A stretch of DNA of 64,000 nt, taken from NCBI GenBank assembly GCA_004321745.1, contig SGYO01000001.1, positions 156,525 through 220,524 of the forward strand, given 5' to 3'. The translations under genes and the position numbers were made by a program. Under the pieces are notes generated by a model. That model was not told the origin of the DNA. It did not search any database and was given only the letters and a program-made list of their open reading frames with translations. This document shows positions 16,531 to 26,386 of this stretch, one piece after another. The DNA comes from a bacterium. Its GTDB lineage: Bacteria; Fidelibacterota; Marinisomatia; Marinisomatales; UBA1611. Within the stretch, counting starts at the first letter, position 1. Every line of letters starts with the position of its first letter.

Positions 16531-19515
16531 TTAGAAATTTACAGCAACACCCATTTTAACAATTTGAGGAGTTGCAAAAACATCTAGCCCAAAATCGCTC
16601 ATATAATGTTGCCTATTTTCAAGGTTAACATTACGATATAGATCTACATAGTTTTGGCCGTTAGCTGCAACGATCTCATTACTTAAGGCCGGATCTGTTA
16701 AAAATCCATCATCATATGCATTACCAGATCTAGAATAGACATTAATCACATTTTTTGTGTCAAATAAATTGCTTACGTAAGCAAATAGTGTAACACCAAC
16801 GCCTCCTAGAGATAGATTGTAATCTACTTTAAGGTTGGCGTAATACTGCCAAGGAGTAGTAGACCCTCCAATAGACTCCTGTGGCTCACGAGAACGAGCA
16901 TCAGCTAACAATGCTCCCTCATCAGCAGCACGCTGACCCATTCCACCATCACTATAGGTAAACGGATGACCACTGTTAAATTTATATTCTAGGTTGAAAC
17001 CTAAACCACTTAGAGGACCATCATCAGAACCATACCTATAATCTAATGCAACCGCACCACGATGCTTATTGTGATAGTAAAGCGGTGAAATCATTAGTGG
17101 CGGAGGACTTAATAGATCCTGAGCTATATTACCAGCACCAGTATTAGGATCAGAGTTGATTCCTCTAGCATCTGACCAAGAATAAGAAGCAAACGTCTGT
17201 AGTCTGCTTACTCTACGAGTTCTCAAAGTAAACTCAAAACCATTTACAGTAGTAAAGTCTCCGTTCTTGTAGTAAAAAGCATCTTGCGCTACACCCTGCT
17301 CATTACTGATGTCAACTTCCTCATTCTTGCCAATGACAACCTGTCCAGTTGTATTCTTAGCAAAAGCTGTAACATCAATAGCTGCAGAAGGCAAAATCTG
17401 ATAGCTCATTCCTACCTCATACTGAGTTGTCTCAATTGGATCGAGATCAAATCCCATTGGATCAGGAGTATAGTTTTGACCACCCCAAACTAAATGCATG
17501 TATCTAGTAGACGCATAAGGCAGATCAAGCTCGGGCATTTGAGCAAATTTACCATACTGCAAGTGGAAAACAACCTCATCAGAAACCGGGAAGGCTAAAC
17601 CAAGACGTGGCTGAAGCACACTCTTTGTTTCTGACTCCTCAAATTCATCTGGTAAAATACCTTGATTAGATTGATCCCAACCTGGATTAGCAGGATCCTT
17701 CATTTTCCAATCATCCATCATAAAATTATCTATACGCACACCAGCGCTAACAACTAAGTCACCAGACTCAAATTTATCATTAACATAAATTGAAGTAACT
17801 GTCGGCTCTCTTGGGCCATCCCAATCATCATCAATCTCATTACCATAGTCATCATAGCCAATTTGACCATTCCTATTATAAAGAGATAAAGCAGTTGTAA
17901 CCGCTTCATTATTACCACTAACAACTTCTTCTCTAGTGAAATCACCATCAGCAATCGCTTTGTTCAAGTTATACATTGCACTTGTACTTAACTGATACGC
18001 ACGATATGTATATTTCTTATAATCAAAGCCAGCACGAATCTCATGATCTCCTCTTTGCCAGGTTAAACCAGCATCAAAACCGATAGAATTACGTTGACTC
18101 ATTCCCCAACCAGTTGTCACATCACCAGGCCTAGCAAAAGCAAAAGAATTAGCAACATAATAATCTCCAGGAGATGTATAAGTTGCACCAGGAGTTGCAA
18201 AATTAGTGTTCCCACCTGCCCAGTAAGATGCATCAATACCTTGAGCAGCAACACTTGTTGAATCATAATAGCCTAGAGCTTTTGAGAAATCACCACTACC
18301 AAATGCACCATCATAATACTCATAGCTGCGATTTAACGTAAATAAGCCAGCAGATACCAACATGTTTGGATTAAGGAAATAATTAGCACGAAGATTTATC
18401 ATGCTAAGTTTACGATCTCCTTCAGTTAATCGTTCAGTGTTAAACATATTGTAGATAGGAAGACTATTAAACTCTCTAGATTGATTATCAATAACGCTTG
18501 AAAATCTGAGATTTAATGGACCTAAATCTGCTACAACTGTTGCATTTATCTTTAAATCATCTTTAGCTCTGTGCGTAATACCATCTTTACCACCTGAGTT
18601 AAAATTAATCGCAACAGAATCACCATCAGGTGTAGATCCACCCACAGTTGATTCTAGGTTTGCACCACCAGCGACAGAAAAGTCTGTGTAATAAGTAGGA
18701 TCCCAATCATCAACATGTCTATTACTAAGCGCAACAAATGTTTTAATATTTTCTCCAATTGGAACATTTACGGTAGCTGTAAGGTCAGTTAGCCCGTAAT
18801 CACCAGTCTCGAATCTCACATCACCGCTAACTTTATTGCTACCAGTTTTAAGTGTTTGTCTAATTACACCAGAGTTTGCACCACCAATATGAGCTCCATA
18901 ACCACCAGCCTCAACAGAGATTTCAGCAAGTGCTTCAGGAATTGCAGAAAATTCAAAACCAGTATTTATTACATCTGTAATTGAAGCTCCATCAAGCGTG
19001 TATGCTACCTCTTCAGCTCTACTACCTCGAACAGAAATTCTTCCATTAGTAATATTTACACCTGGCTGTAGGTCAAGGACACCAACAACACTTCTAGAAG
19101 CAGAATTACGAATTTCTTGATCTCCAATACTACGAACTGAGTTTGTAGCACTTTTCTCAATCAATCTTTTTTCACCTACAATAGTTACAGCTTCACCTTC
19201 AACAGCAGAAGTTTGCATTGAAAAATCCAGCGGAGTTGTCAAATCTACTTTAACAGAAACATTAGATTCAGTACTGCTTTGATATCCAATGTACGAAGCT
19301 GTAACACTATATGTACCAGCTTCAACATTTAGTATCGTATATTTACCTTCTCCATCAGTAGCGGCACCTTTTGTGGTTCCATCGACTATAACGTTAGCAC
19401 CTGCAAGTGGTTGCCCATCTGATGATGTAACAACACCTCTTAGTTTACCTGCTGTTTGCGAAAACGCAAATGACATAACTAAAGAGAGAACGATTATTTT
19501 TGAGATTTTTCTCAT
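16531..19515 (-). CDS. TonB-dependent receptor with carboxypeptidase-regulatory domain (module A)
   Basis: This 994-residue outer-membrane receptor has a signal peptide (1-19), a carboxypeptidase-regulatory-like beta-sandwich (about 22-105; GKLRGVVTSSDGQPLAGANV), a plug domain (about 115-225; RGSRAEEVAYTLDG) and a large 22-stranded barrel ending MGVAVNF. Such Oar/SusC-like receptors import ligands too big for porins using TonB and the proton gradient. No SusD gene follows; instead a giant T9SS-sorted protein comes next. Upstream lies a possible sigma70 promoter and a leader of about 140 nt with possible structure. The ligand is unknown. Confidence 0.9.
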   Translation of the reverse strand: MRKISKIIVLSLVMSFAFSQTAGKLRGVVTSSDGQPLAGANVIVDGTTKGAATDGEGKYTILNVEAGTYSVTASYIGYQSSTESNVSVKVDLTTPLDFSMQTSAVEGEAVTIVGEKRLIEKSATNSVRSIGDQEIRNSASRSVVGVLDLQPGVNITNGRISVRGSRAEEVAYTLDGASITDVINTGFEFSAIPEALAEISVEAGGYGAHIGGANSGVIRQTLKTGSNKVSGDVRFETGDYGLTDLTATVNVPIGENIKTFVALSNRHVDDWDPTYYTDFSVAGGANLESTVGGSTPDGDSVAINFNSGGKDGITHRAKDDLKINATVVADLGPLNLRFSSVIDNQSREFNSLPIYNMFNTERLTEGDRKLSMINLRANYFLNPNMLVSAGLFTLNRSYEYYDGAFGSGDFSKALGYYDSTSVAAQGIDASYWAGGNTNFATPGATYTSPGDYYVANSFAFARPGDVTTGWGMSQRNSIGFDAGLTWQRGDHEIRAGFDYKKYTYRAYQLSTSAMYNLNKAIADGDFTREEVVSGNNEAVTTALSLYNRNGQIGYDDYGNEIDDDWDGPREPTVTSIYVNDKFESGDLVVSAGVRIDNFMMDDWKMKDPANPGWDQSNQGILPDEFEESETKSVLQPRLGLAFPVSDEVVFHLQYGKFAQMPELDLPYASTRYMHLVWGGQNYTPDPMGFDLDPIETTQYEVGMSYQILPSAAIDVTAFAKNTTGQVVIGKNEEVDISNEQGVAQDAFYYKNGDFTTVNGFEFTLRTRRVSRLQTFASYSWSDARGINSDPNTGAGNIAQDLLSPPPLMISPLYYHNKHRGAVALDYRYGSDDGPLSGLGFNLEYKFNSGHPFTYSDGGMGQRAADEGALLADARSREPQESIGGSTTPWQYYANLKVDYNLSLGGVGVTLFAYVSNLFDTKNVINVYSRSGNAYDDGFLTDPALSNEIVAANGQNYVDLYRNVNLENRQHYMSDFGLDVFATPQIVKMGVAVNF

Positions 19516-19607
19516 TTTACTGCCTCCAGTTTACATTAATCAAATTTTTTCAAAATTCTTGTGCACCGAGTGAAAAAACAACTATTTAGTTTATTTTTTT
19601 CTCCTTT

Positions 19608-19634
19608 GGACGGATAGATAGCAAAGTCCTACCC
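19608..19634 (-). promoter_or_regulatory. Possible pseudoknot in the TonB-receptor leader
   Basis: On the minus strand the leader reads GGGTA-GGAC-(9 nt)-TATCC-GTCC. The first and third blocks pair (one G-U) and the second and fourth pair perfectly, which is the order of an H-type pseudoknot. An AAAGGAG follows at once but is about 90 nt from the start codon. It matches no riboswitch consensus I know. The helices are short, so chance is possible. Confidence 0.3.
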
Positions 19635-19660
19635 GCATCACCCCAAGAACGTGTACAATA

Positions 19661-19690
19661 AACCTAACCGCTGAAAACGGTGTGTGTCAA
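19661..19690 (-). promoter_or_regulatory. Likely sigma70 promoter of module A
   Basis: The minus strand has TTGACA (19690-19685), an 18-bp spacer and TAGGTT (19666-19661). Transcription would start near 19654 and leave a leader of about 138 nt before the TonB receptor ATG at 19515. The -35 box is perfect and the -10 box is weak. The region lies between module A and the arsC stop, and no other gene is seen in it. Confidence 0.45.
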
Positions 19691-19749
19691 GTTTAATTTT
19701 ATATTTTTTTTGACTCATTTTACACATTATATATATGCAGAGGTTAATT

Positions 19750-20106
19750 TTAGGAATTTAATAGTTCTAATACGTTCTCAGGAGGCCTACCTATTACGGC
19801 CTTGTCCCTAGAGGTAACAATTGGCCTTTCTATAATTTTAGGGAAATTGACCATTTTATTGATTAGCTCAATATCGTTTTCAATAATATCTTTAATATTG
19901 TTTTCTTTAAAATCGGCCTCATTTTTTCTTAAAAAATCCTTAGGTCTTTTATTTAACAATCTAGAAATATTCTCGAGATCATACTCGTCTAAAGGCGTTT
20001 TTAAATACTCTATAATTGTTGGTTTTATTCCGTGATCTTTAATTATTCGTAGAGTTTGCCTACTTTTACTACATCTTGGATTGTGATAAATTGTTAAATC
20101 CTTCAT
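19750..20106 (-). CDS. arsC: ArsC-family reductase (glutaredoxin-dependent arsenate reductase type)
   Basis: This 118-residue thioredoxin-fold protein has the ArsC/Spx signature YHNPRCSKSR with the catalytic cysteine in the first loop, the substrate-binding segment ERPIVTSRDKAVIGRPPE, and the usual family length. Classic members reduce arsenate with glutaredoxin and glutathione. YffB-like relatives with this architecture have other or unknown roles, and no arsenite efflux pump or ArsR gene is nearby. It overlaps the asparaginase-like gene by 4 bp, so the two are translationally coupled. Confidence 0.86.
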   Translation of the reverse strand: MKDLTIYHNPRCSKSRQTLRIIKDHGIKPTIIEYLKTPLDEYDLENISRLLNKRPKDFLRKNEADFKENNIKDIIENDIELINKMVNFPKIIERPIVTSRDKAVIGRPPENVLELLNS

Positions 20107-20588
20107 TTTATTTCCTCAAAAATTCCTGTTTCTCTATTTTTAAATACTTTGTCATGTAAAAATACTCTGCCATTCATCGCAATGTAAACACCATGCGGCA
20201 TTGTCTGAACATAAGCCAGAGCGCTAGCAATGTTAAATAGGCCATCTGATGTACCAAATTTATATGGTATCATTGCGCCTGTCATAATAATAGTTTTCTT
20301 GAGATTTTTTCCGCCAAGAACTTTTGCTGTTTCAGTCATTGTATCTGTACCATGAGTAATTACAATTTGGTCTTCAAAAGCAGCGGTGCATTTTTTCACG
20401 ATAAATTCTCTATCTTTTTCTTTCATATCTAAACTGTCAAGCATCATAAGTGTCTCAATACCAACTTCAACCTTAGACCTGCCTAATGCTAAAATCTCAT
20501 TCATATGAGTTTCTTTGAAATAAAGCCTTCCATTTTTTTCATCATAATCTTTGTCAAATGTTCCTCCTGTCACAAATATTTTTATCAT
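20103..20588 (-). CDS. Half-length type I asparaginase-domain protein
   Basis: This 161-residue protein matches only the N-terminal catalytic domain of L-asparaginases, which are usually about 330 residues. It retains the nucleophile region VTGGTFDK, the second catalytic triplet THGTDTM and the Lys-containing KTIIMTGAMIPY. The C-terminal domain, which completes the active site of the partner subunit in normal tetramers, is absent. There is no space for it, since the stop overlaps arsC by 4 bp. Single-domain members of this kind occur in other bacteria, so this is probably a real short family rather than a truncation. Whether it hydrolyses asparagine is uncertain. It is 1 bp downstream of the nitroreductase-like gene. 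Confidence 0.75.
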   Translation of the reverse strand: MIKIFVTGGTFDKDYDEKNGRLYFKETHMNEILALGRSKVEVGIETLMMLDSLDMKEKDREFIVKKCTAAFEDQIVITHGTDTMTETAKVLGGKNLKKTIIMTGAMIPYKFGTSDGLFNIASALAYVQTMPHGVYIAMNGRVFLHDKVFKNRETGIFEEIK

Positions 20589-20589
20589 C

Positions 20590-21243
20590 TCAAAGCACTT
20601 TCACAGATTCATTGTATGGTTTTTTATCTAAAACTGGGACCTGGGCATCTTTTTTAGGAAAACCTATAGGTATAAGTAAATATGCTTTTTCATTTTTAGG
20701 TCTTTCTAATATCTTTTCAAGAAACCCCATAGGACTAGGGGTATGAGTTAAACAAACCAGCCCGGCATTTTGAATTGCGGCAAGTAAAAAACCAGATGCA
20801 ATACCAACTGACTCATTAACATAATAGTTTTTTCTTTTCTTGCTCCCGCTGTTGTCATATGACTGTCTAAAAACGATGATCAATGCAGGCGCTTCTTCAA
20901 GAAATGGCTTTTCCCAATTAGTTTCGAATTTATTTAAATCCTTTAACCATTCATCAGTGGCTCTTTTTTCATAGAACTTTTTTTCTTCTTGTTCTGCCGC
21001 AATCCTAATTTTCTTTTTTAAGCCTTTGCTGTTTACAACCACAAAACTCCACGGCTGTTTATTCGCTCCAGATGGAGAGCTTATTGCAGTTTTTAAAATA
21101 TTTTTTATTACTATATCTGGAATTGCCTTAGATGAAAAATCTCTGATACTCCTCCTACTTAACATCAGCTGCATAAAATTATGAGAATGCTCAAACATTT
21201 CTTGATCATTTTTTTTCTTATAATTATATCGTTTAAATTTCAT
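20590..21243 (-). CDS. Iodotyrosine deiodinase-like flavoprotein (nitroreductase superfamily)
   Basis: This 217-residue flavoprotein resembles animal and bacterial iodotyrosine deiodinase (IYD) more than ordinary nitroreductases. FMN-binding features are SRRSIRDF and SSPSGANKQPWSFVVV. The IYD lid that closes over halotyrosine is present: counted from the chosen start, E87, Y91 and K112 match the Glu, Tyr and Lys that bind the amino-acid group of the substrate. The segment GLVCLTHTPSPMGFLEKIL is typical of bacterial IYD. It may reductively dehalogenate bromo- or iodotyrosine. The ATG at 21243 is preferred because the frame upstream, open to 21354, adds about 37 residues unlike the family. Confidence 0.82.
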   Translation of the reverse strand: MKFKRYNYKKKNDQEMFEHSHNFMQLMLSRRSIRDFSSKAIPDIVIKNILKTAISSPSGANKQPWSFVVVNSKGLKKKIRIAAEQEEKKFYEKRATDEWLKDLNKFETNWEKPFLEEAPALIIVFRQSYDNSGSKKRKNYYVNESVGIASGFLLAAIQNAGLVCLTHTPSPMGFLEKILERPKNEKAYLLIPIGFPKKDAQVPVLDKKPYNESVKVL

Positions 21244-21374
21244 AAATATATATTCATTTTCATCCATATAAATATAACAATAGCATAAAAGAATTGTTTG
21301 ATAAGAATCAAGAGATTGAATTTTTATAAATGAATGTTTATTAATTTCAAACAAGTTTTATCTAATTAAACTTT

Positions 21375-21572
21375 ATGAAGCATACTCTTCGAATCGCGCT
21401 TGGAATCATTTTGGTTATCATTGGTTTGATAGGCGGCTTAATTCCTATTTTCCAAGGATGGTTGTTTGGCATCCCAGGCTTAATTATTTTGGCTGATTAT
21501 TTTCCTCCAATAAAACGATTACTTACCTGGGCTAAAAAAAAAGCAGGTTATAAAGAAAAATCTGAGAGCTAA
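21375..21572 (+). CDS. Small PGPGW-like membrane protein
   Basis: This 65-residue protein has two hydrophobic segments separated by a turn: LGIILVIIGLIGGLIPIF, then GIPGLIILADYFPPIKRLL. A basic tail follows. The layout resembles the PGPGW family of small putative transmembrane proteins, with the Pro-Gly motif relaxed to GIPG. Function is unknown. It is divergent from the IYD-like gene and is separated from purA by 94 bp. Confidence 0.65.
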   Translation: MKHTLRIALGIILVIIGLIGGLIPIFQGWLFGIPGLIILADYFPPIKRLLTWAKKKAGYKEKSES

Positions 21573-21651
21573 TAACAATAGACCTTTAATTGAAAGACTA
21601 GTTTGATTAATCTTCAGTGCTATTTAATCAAAAAATTTAATGTTTTTATAA

Positions 21652-22956
<1,305 letters not shown>

Positions 22957-22959
22957 TCA

Positions 22960-25299
22960 ATGGGTTTTACGAAAGAAATAATTGATCTTTCAGGGCTAGA
23001 CGATAATCAGATAAAAAGTAAACTTTCTGAATTAAATATAGCTCTTACTCCTGAAGAAGGGAAAAAGATTCAAAATGAAATGCTTGGCAGGCCCCCTTCT
23101 CTTGCAGAGCTAGTGTTATTTTCTATCCAAGGATCAGAACACTGCTCATACAAAAGCAGTCGAAATCACTTAAAACAATTCATTACAGAGAGCCCGGATG
23201 TTGTTCTGGGCGCAAAAGAGGATGCTGGTGTGGTTGCAATCACCACAGACAAAAAAGGACATCGATGGTGCGTTGTAATGAGTCACGAATCTCATAATCA
23301 CCCTTCTCAGATCGTACCGTATGAAGGCGCTGCAACAGGAGTAGGCGGAAATGTTCGAGATGTAATGTGCATGGGGGCAGAAGTAATTGCCTGTTCAGAT
23401 TCATTTCGATTTGGTGAAATAGATAGTAATAAAACAAAGTGGATACATGATGGGGTTGTTTCCGGGGTTGCTGGTTACGGGAACCCTTTAGGAATTCCTA
23501 ATATTGGTGGAGATATATATTATGACAGCGGATATAATGATAACTGTCTCGTTACGTTAGTAACCTTAGGAATAGTAAGAGAGGATCATATCATTCACTC
23601 CTATGCTCCTAAAAAATCAAACGGGTATGATTTGATTTTATTAGGTAAGCCAACAGACAATAGCGGCTTTGGAGGTGCAAGCTTTGCTTCGTTAGAACTA
23701 GAGGAAGAAAAAAAAGAACAAAATAAAGGAGCTGTGCAAGAGCCAAATGCATTTCTAGAAAGGCACTTGCTTAAATCTACCTACTCTTTATTTAAATATT
23801 TACAAAAGAACAACTTGTGTGAAAAAGTAGGCTTTAAAGATTTAGGAGCTGGCGGTGTAGCTTGTGCAAGCGTTGAACTGGCTGAAACATCAGGATATGG
23901 ATCTGAAGTATGGCTAGATAAAGTTCATATTGGAATGAATGATTTACATCCAAGTGTGTATTTGTGTTCAGAAACACAAGAGCGATTTATGTGGGTCAGC
24001 CCTCCAGAGTTAACAGAAAAAATAGTTAAACACTATAACAAAGATTTTGATCTACCTAATGTATCTTCAGGAGCAAGAGCATCCGTGATAGGTAAGATTC
24101 AAGATGATAAAAATTATGTAGTGTATAATAATGGTGAAAAGATTGTAGACGCTCTTGCTGAGGAAGTGACAAAAGGATTTATATATGACAGAGAATATAT
24201 AAACCCAGATAATGTTTTTAAAGAACCTAAAATTTCTACCCCTGAAGATTTAAATATTACACTCAAGAAAATGATCTCTCATGAAAACATTGCATCAAGA
24301 TCCGTTGTTTTTGAATCTTATGATAAGCAAGTACAGGGAAGAACCATAATAGAATCAGGCATGAGTGATGCTGGTGTTATGGCCCCATTTAACAGTGATG
24401 AATACCCAAAAGAAATCAGAAAGGTTGGAATTGCCCTTTCCACAGATCATAATCCAAACCAAAGTAAAATAAATCCATATCTAGGTGGAATGAATGCAAC
24501 GCTTGAAGCGATGAGGAATGTCGCTGCTGTAGGCGCTACTCCACATGCTTTATCAGATTGTCTCTGTTTTGGTAACCCAGAAAAGCCTCATCAAATGTGG
24601 GAATTTGTTGAAGCAGTAAAAGGGGTTTCTGATGCATCCAAAGGAGTAAAATTAAAAGAACACCCAGAGTCTCCTACCCCGATAATAGCAGGCAATGTCA
24701 GCTTTTATAACGAATCAAAATCAAACTCAATACCACCTAGCCCAATTATTAGTTGTTTGGGGAAAATGGACAGTGTGGATAGGGCAATCACTATGTCCTT
24801 TAAAAAAATTAATTCAAAAATATTTATGGTAGGAAAAAGAAAAGATGAACTTGGAGGAAGCTTATATTATAGTCTTTTTGGTGAGTTAGGAGCTAATGTC
24901 CCGAGCCCAGATTTGAATGAAGTTAAAGATCAAATATATGCTATCACAGATTGTATTGATAATAAACTAATTGAATCATGTCATGATATTTCTGATGGTG
25001 GAATTGCTGTTGCATTATCTGAAATGACTTTTGAAAATAATATTGGATGCTCAGTCACTATACCAGGAACATTATCAATGGAAAAGTTGCTCTTTTCAGA
25101 AACTGGTGGCTTTATCATTGAAGTAGAAGATTCAAAGACTGAAAACGTAAATGAGGTTTTTAATAACCATAATATCAATTTGGAGTTAATTGGAGAAACC
25201 TCCAAAGATCAAAAATTAGTAATCAACGATGCAATCAATATGGAAGTTGAAGAAATGAAAAGTCTCTGGACTAATGGGCTCCGAGAAAAAATAAAATAA
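22960..25299 (+). CDS. purL: Phosphoribosylformylglycinamidine synthase, PurL subunit (small type)
   Basis: This 779-residue protein is the small PurL, which uses ATP and ammonia to convert FGAR to FGAM in purine synthesis. Conserved segments include GSEHCSYKSSRNHL, VVMSHESHNHPSQIVPYEGAATGVGGNVRD with the catalytic His, KDLGAGGVACASVELAE and HDISDGGIAVALSEM. Small PurL needs PurQ (glutaminase) and PurS, which are not in this window. The protein lacks the fused glutaminase of the 1300-residue large type. The start is 3 bp after purA, and its stop overlaps the purM start by one base. Confidence 0.96.
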   Translation: MGFTKEIIDLSGLDDNQIKSKLSELNIALTPEEGKKIQNEMLGRPPSLAELVLFSIQGSEHCSYKSSRNHLKQFITESPDVVLGAKEDAGVVAITTDKKGHRWCVVMSHESHNHPSQIVPYEGAATGVGGNVRDVMCMGAEVIACSDSFRFGEIDSNKTKWIHDGVVSGVAGYGNPLGIPNIGGDIYYDSGYNDNCLVTLVTLGIVREDHIIHSYAPKKSNGYDLILLGKPTDNSGFGGASFASLELEEEKKEQNKGAVQEPNAFLERHLLKSTYSLFKYLQKNNLCEKVGFKDLGAGGVACASVELAETSGYGSEVWLDKVHIGMNDLHPSVYLCSETQERFMWVSPPELTEKIVKHYNKDFDLPNVSSGARASVIGKIQDDKNYVVYNNGEKIVDALAEEVTKGFIYDREYINPDNVFKEPKISTPEDLNITLKKMISHENIASRSVVFESYDKQVQGRTIIESGMSDAGVMAPFNSDEYPKEIRKVGIALSTDHNPNQSKINPYLGGMNATLEAMRNVAAVGATPHALSDCLCFGNPEKPHQMWEFVEAVKGVSDASKGVKLKEHPESPTPIIAGNVSFYNESKSNSIPPSPIISCLGKMDSVDRAITMSFKKINSKIFMVGKRKDELGGSLYYSLFGELGANVPSPDLNEVKDQIYAITDCIDNKLIESCHDISDGGIAVALSEMTFENNIGCSVTIPGTLSMEKLLFSETGGFIIEVEDSKTENVNEVFNNHNINLELIGETSKDQKLVINDAINMEVEEMKSLWTNGLREKIK

Positions 25300-26342
25300 T
25301 GAACAATAAAAAAACAGATTATAAATCTGCAGGTGTAGATATCAAAGCAGGCAATGAAGCTGTAGACTTAATTAAAGAAAAAGTTAAAAGTACTCACACA
25401 AAAGAGGTGCTCACTGGCATTGGAAGTTTCGGATCATTATATAGTATTAAAGAAATATTATCAGACTACGCAAACCCCGTCTTGGTTCAAAGCATTGATG
25501 GTGTAGGGACTAAAACAATCATTGCCAGAAAAATGAAAAAATTTAACACAATCGGCATAGATCTTTTGAGTGCATGTGCTAACGATATTTTGGTAATGGG
25601 CGCAAAACCTTTAACATTTCTAGATTACATTGCAAATGATAAACTAAACCCTATAATTGTTGATAAAATTGTCGAGGGAATGACCAGAGCATGCAAAGAA
25701 ACTGGCGTATCACTTGTTGGTGGAGAAACCGCTGAAATGCCAGACACATATTTACCAGGCGAACATGATCTTGTTGGCGTTATAACAGGCATAGTTGATA
25801 AAGATAAAATTATAACTGGTAAAAACATTTCACCAGGTGATGTTTTAGTAGGATTGCCATCAAATGGCTTACATACAAATGGGTATTCACTGGCAAGAAA
25901 AATTTTCTTTAAAGATATGGAATATAGTGTTGATACATACCTTGAAGGTCTTAATAATACAGTTGGAGCAGCACTACTAGAGCCACATATAAACTATACT
26001 AACCATGTTTTTAAATTGTTAAATGATAAAATCAATATAAAAGGAATTGCACATATTACCGGCGGAGGCTTAACAGAAAACATACCCCGCATATTGCCTA
26101 ATGGGTGCTCAGTAAAAATTCAAAAAGGGACTTGGCCATCCCTACCAATATTTGATACTCTAAAAGATCTTGGCAATGTTGAAGAAGAGGAAATGTACCA
26201 AGCATTTAACATGGGTATTGGTATGGTTTTTATTGTAGATAGTGATATGGTGGATTCTATAGAAAAAGCGTTAGATAACATTACAAATATCTATACAATT
26301 GGTGAAGTAATTGAAGGTGAAAATATAGTTCACTATAACTAA
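25299..26342 (+). CDS. purM: Phosphoribosylformylglycinamidine cyclo-ligase (AIR synthetase)
   Basis: This 347-residue enzyme closes FGAM to AIR, the step right after PurL. The family start YKSAGVDIKAGNEAVDLIK, the catalytic and ATP-binding GVGTKTIIA, DLLSACANDILVMGAKPLTFLDYIA and GGETAEMPDTY are present, as are HITGGGLTENIPR and FNMGIGMV near the C-terminus. It shares one base with the purL stop (TAATG), so its translation is coupled to purL. The OPT transporter follows after 44 bp. Confidence 0.96.
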   Translation: MNNKKTDYKSAGVDIKAGNEAVDLIKEKVKSTHTKEVLTGIGSFGSLYSIKEILSDYANPVLVQSIDGVGTKTIIARKMKKFNTIGIDLLSACANDILVMGAKPLTFLDYIANDKLNPIIVDKIVEGMTRACKETGVSLVGGETAEMPDTYLPGEHDLVGVITGIVDKDKIITGKNISPGDVLVGLPSNGLHTNGYSLARKIFFKDMEYSVDTYLEGLNNTVGAALLEPHINYTNHVFKLLNDKINIKGIAHITGGGLTENIPRILPNGCSVKIQKGTWPSLPIFDTLKDLGNVEEEEMYQAFNMGIGMVFIVDSDMVDSIEKALDNITNIYTIGEVIEGENIVHYN

Positions 26343-26386
26343 ACAAATTTCGTAATGTTATCCAATAATATAATGTAAGGGATTTT

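Noticed and set aside
19608-19634. Known riboswitch class (c-di-GMP, preQ1, cobalamin)
   Set aside because: The leader lacks the conserved core sequences of these classes; only a generic pseudoknot order is visible.
20103-20588. Asparaginase gene broken by frameshift
   Set aside because: There is no room or matching sequence for a C-terminal domain in any frame, since the next gene overlaps the stop.
21244-21354. Longer start for the IYD-like gene
   Set aside because: The extra residues do not resemble the N-terminus of bacterial IYD, which fits the ATG at 21243.
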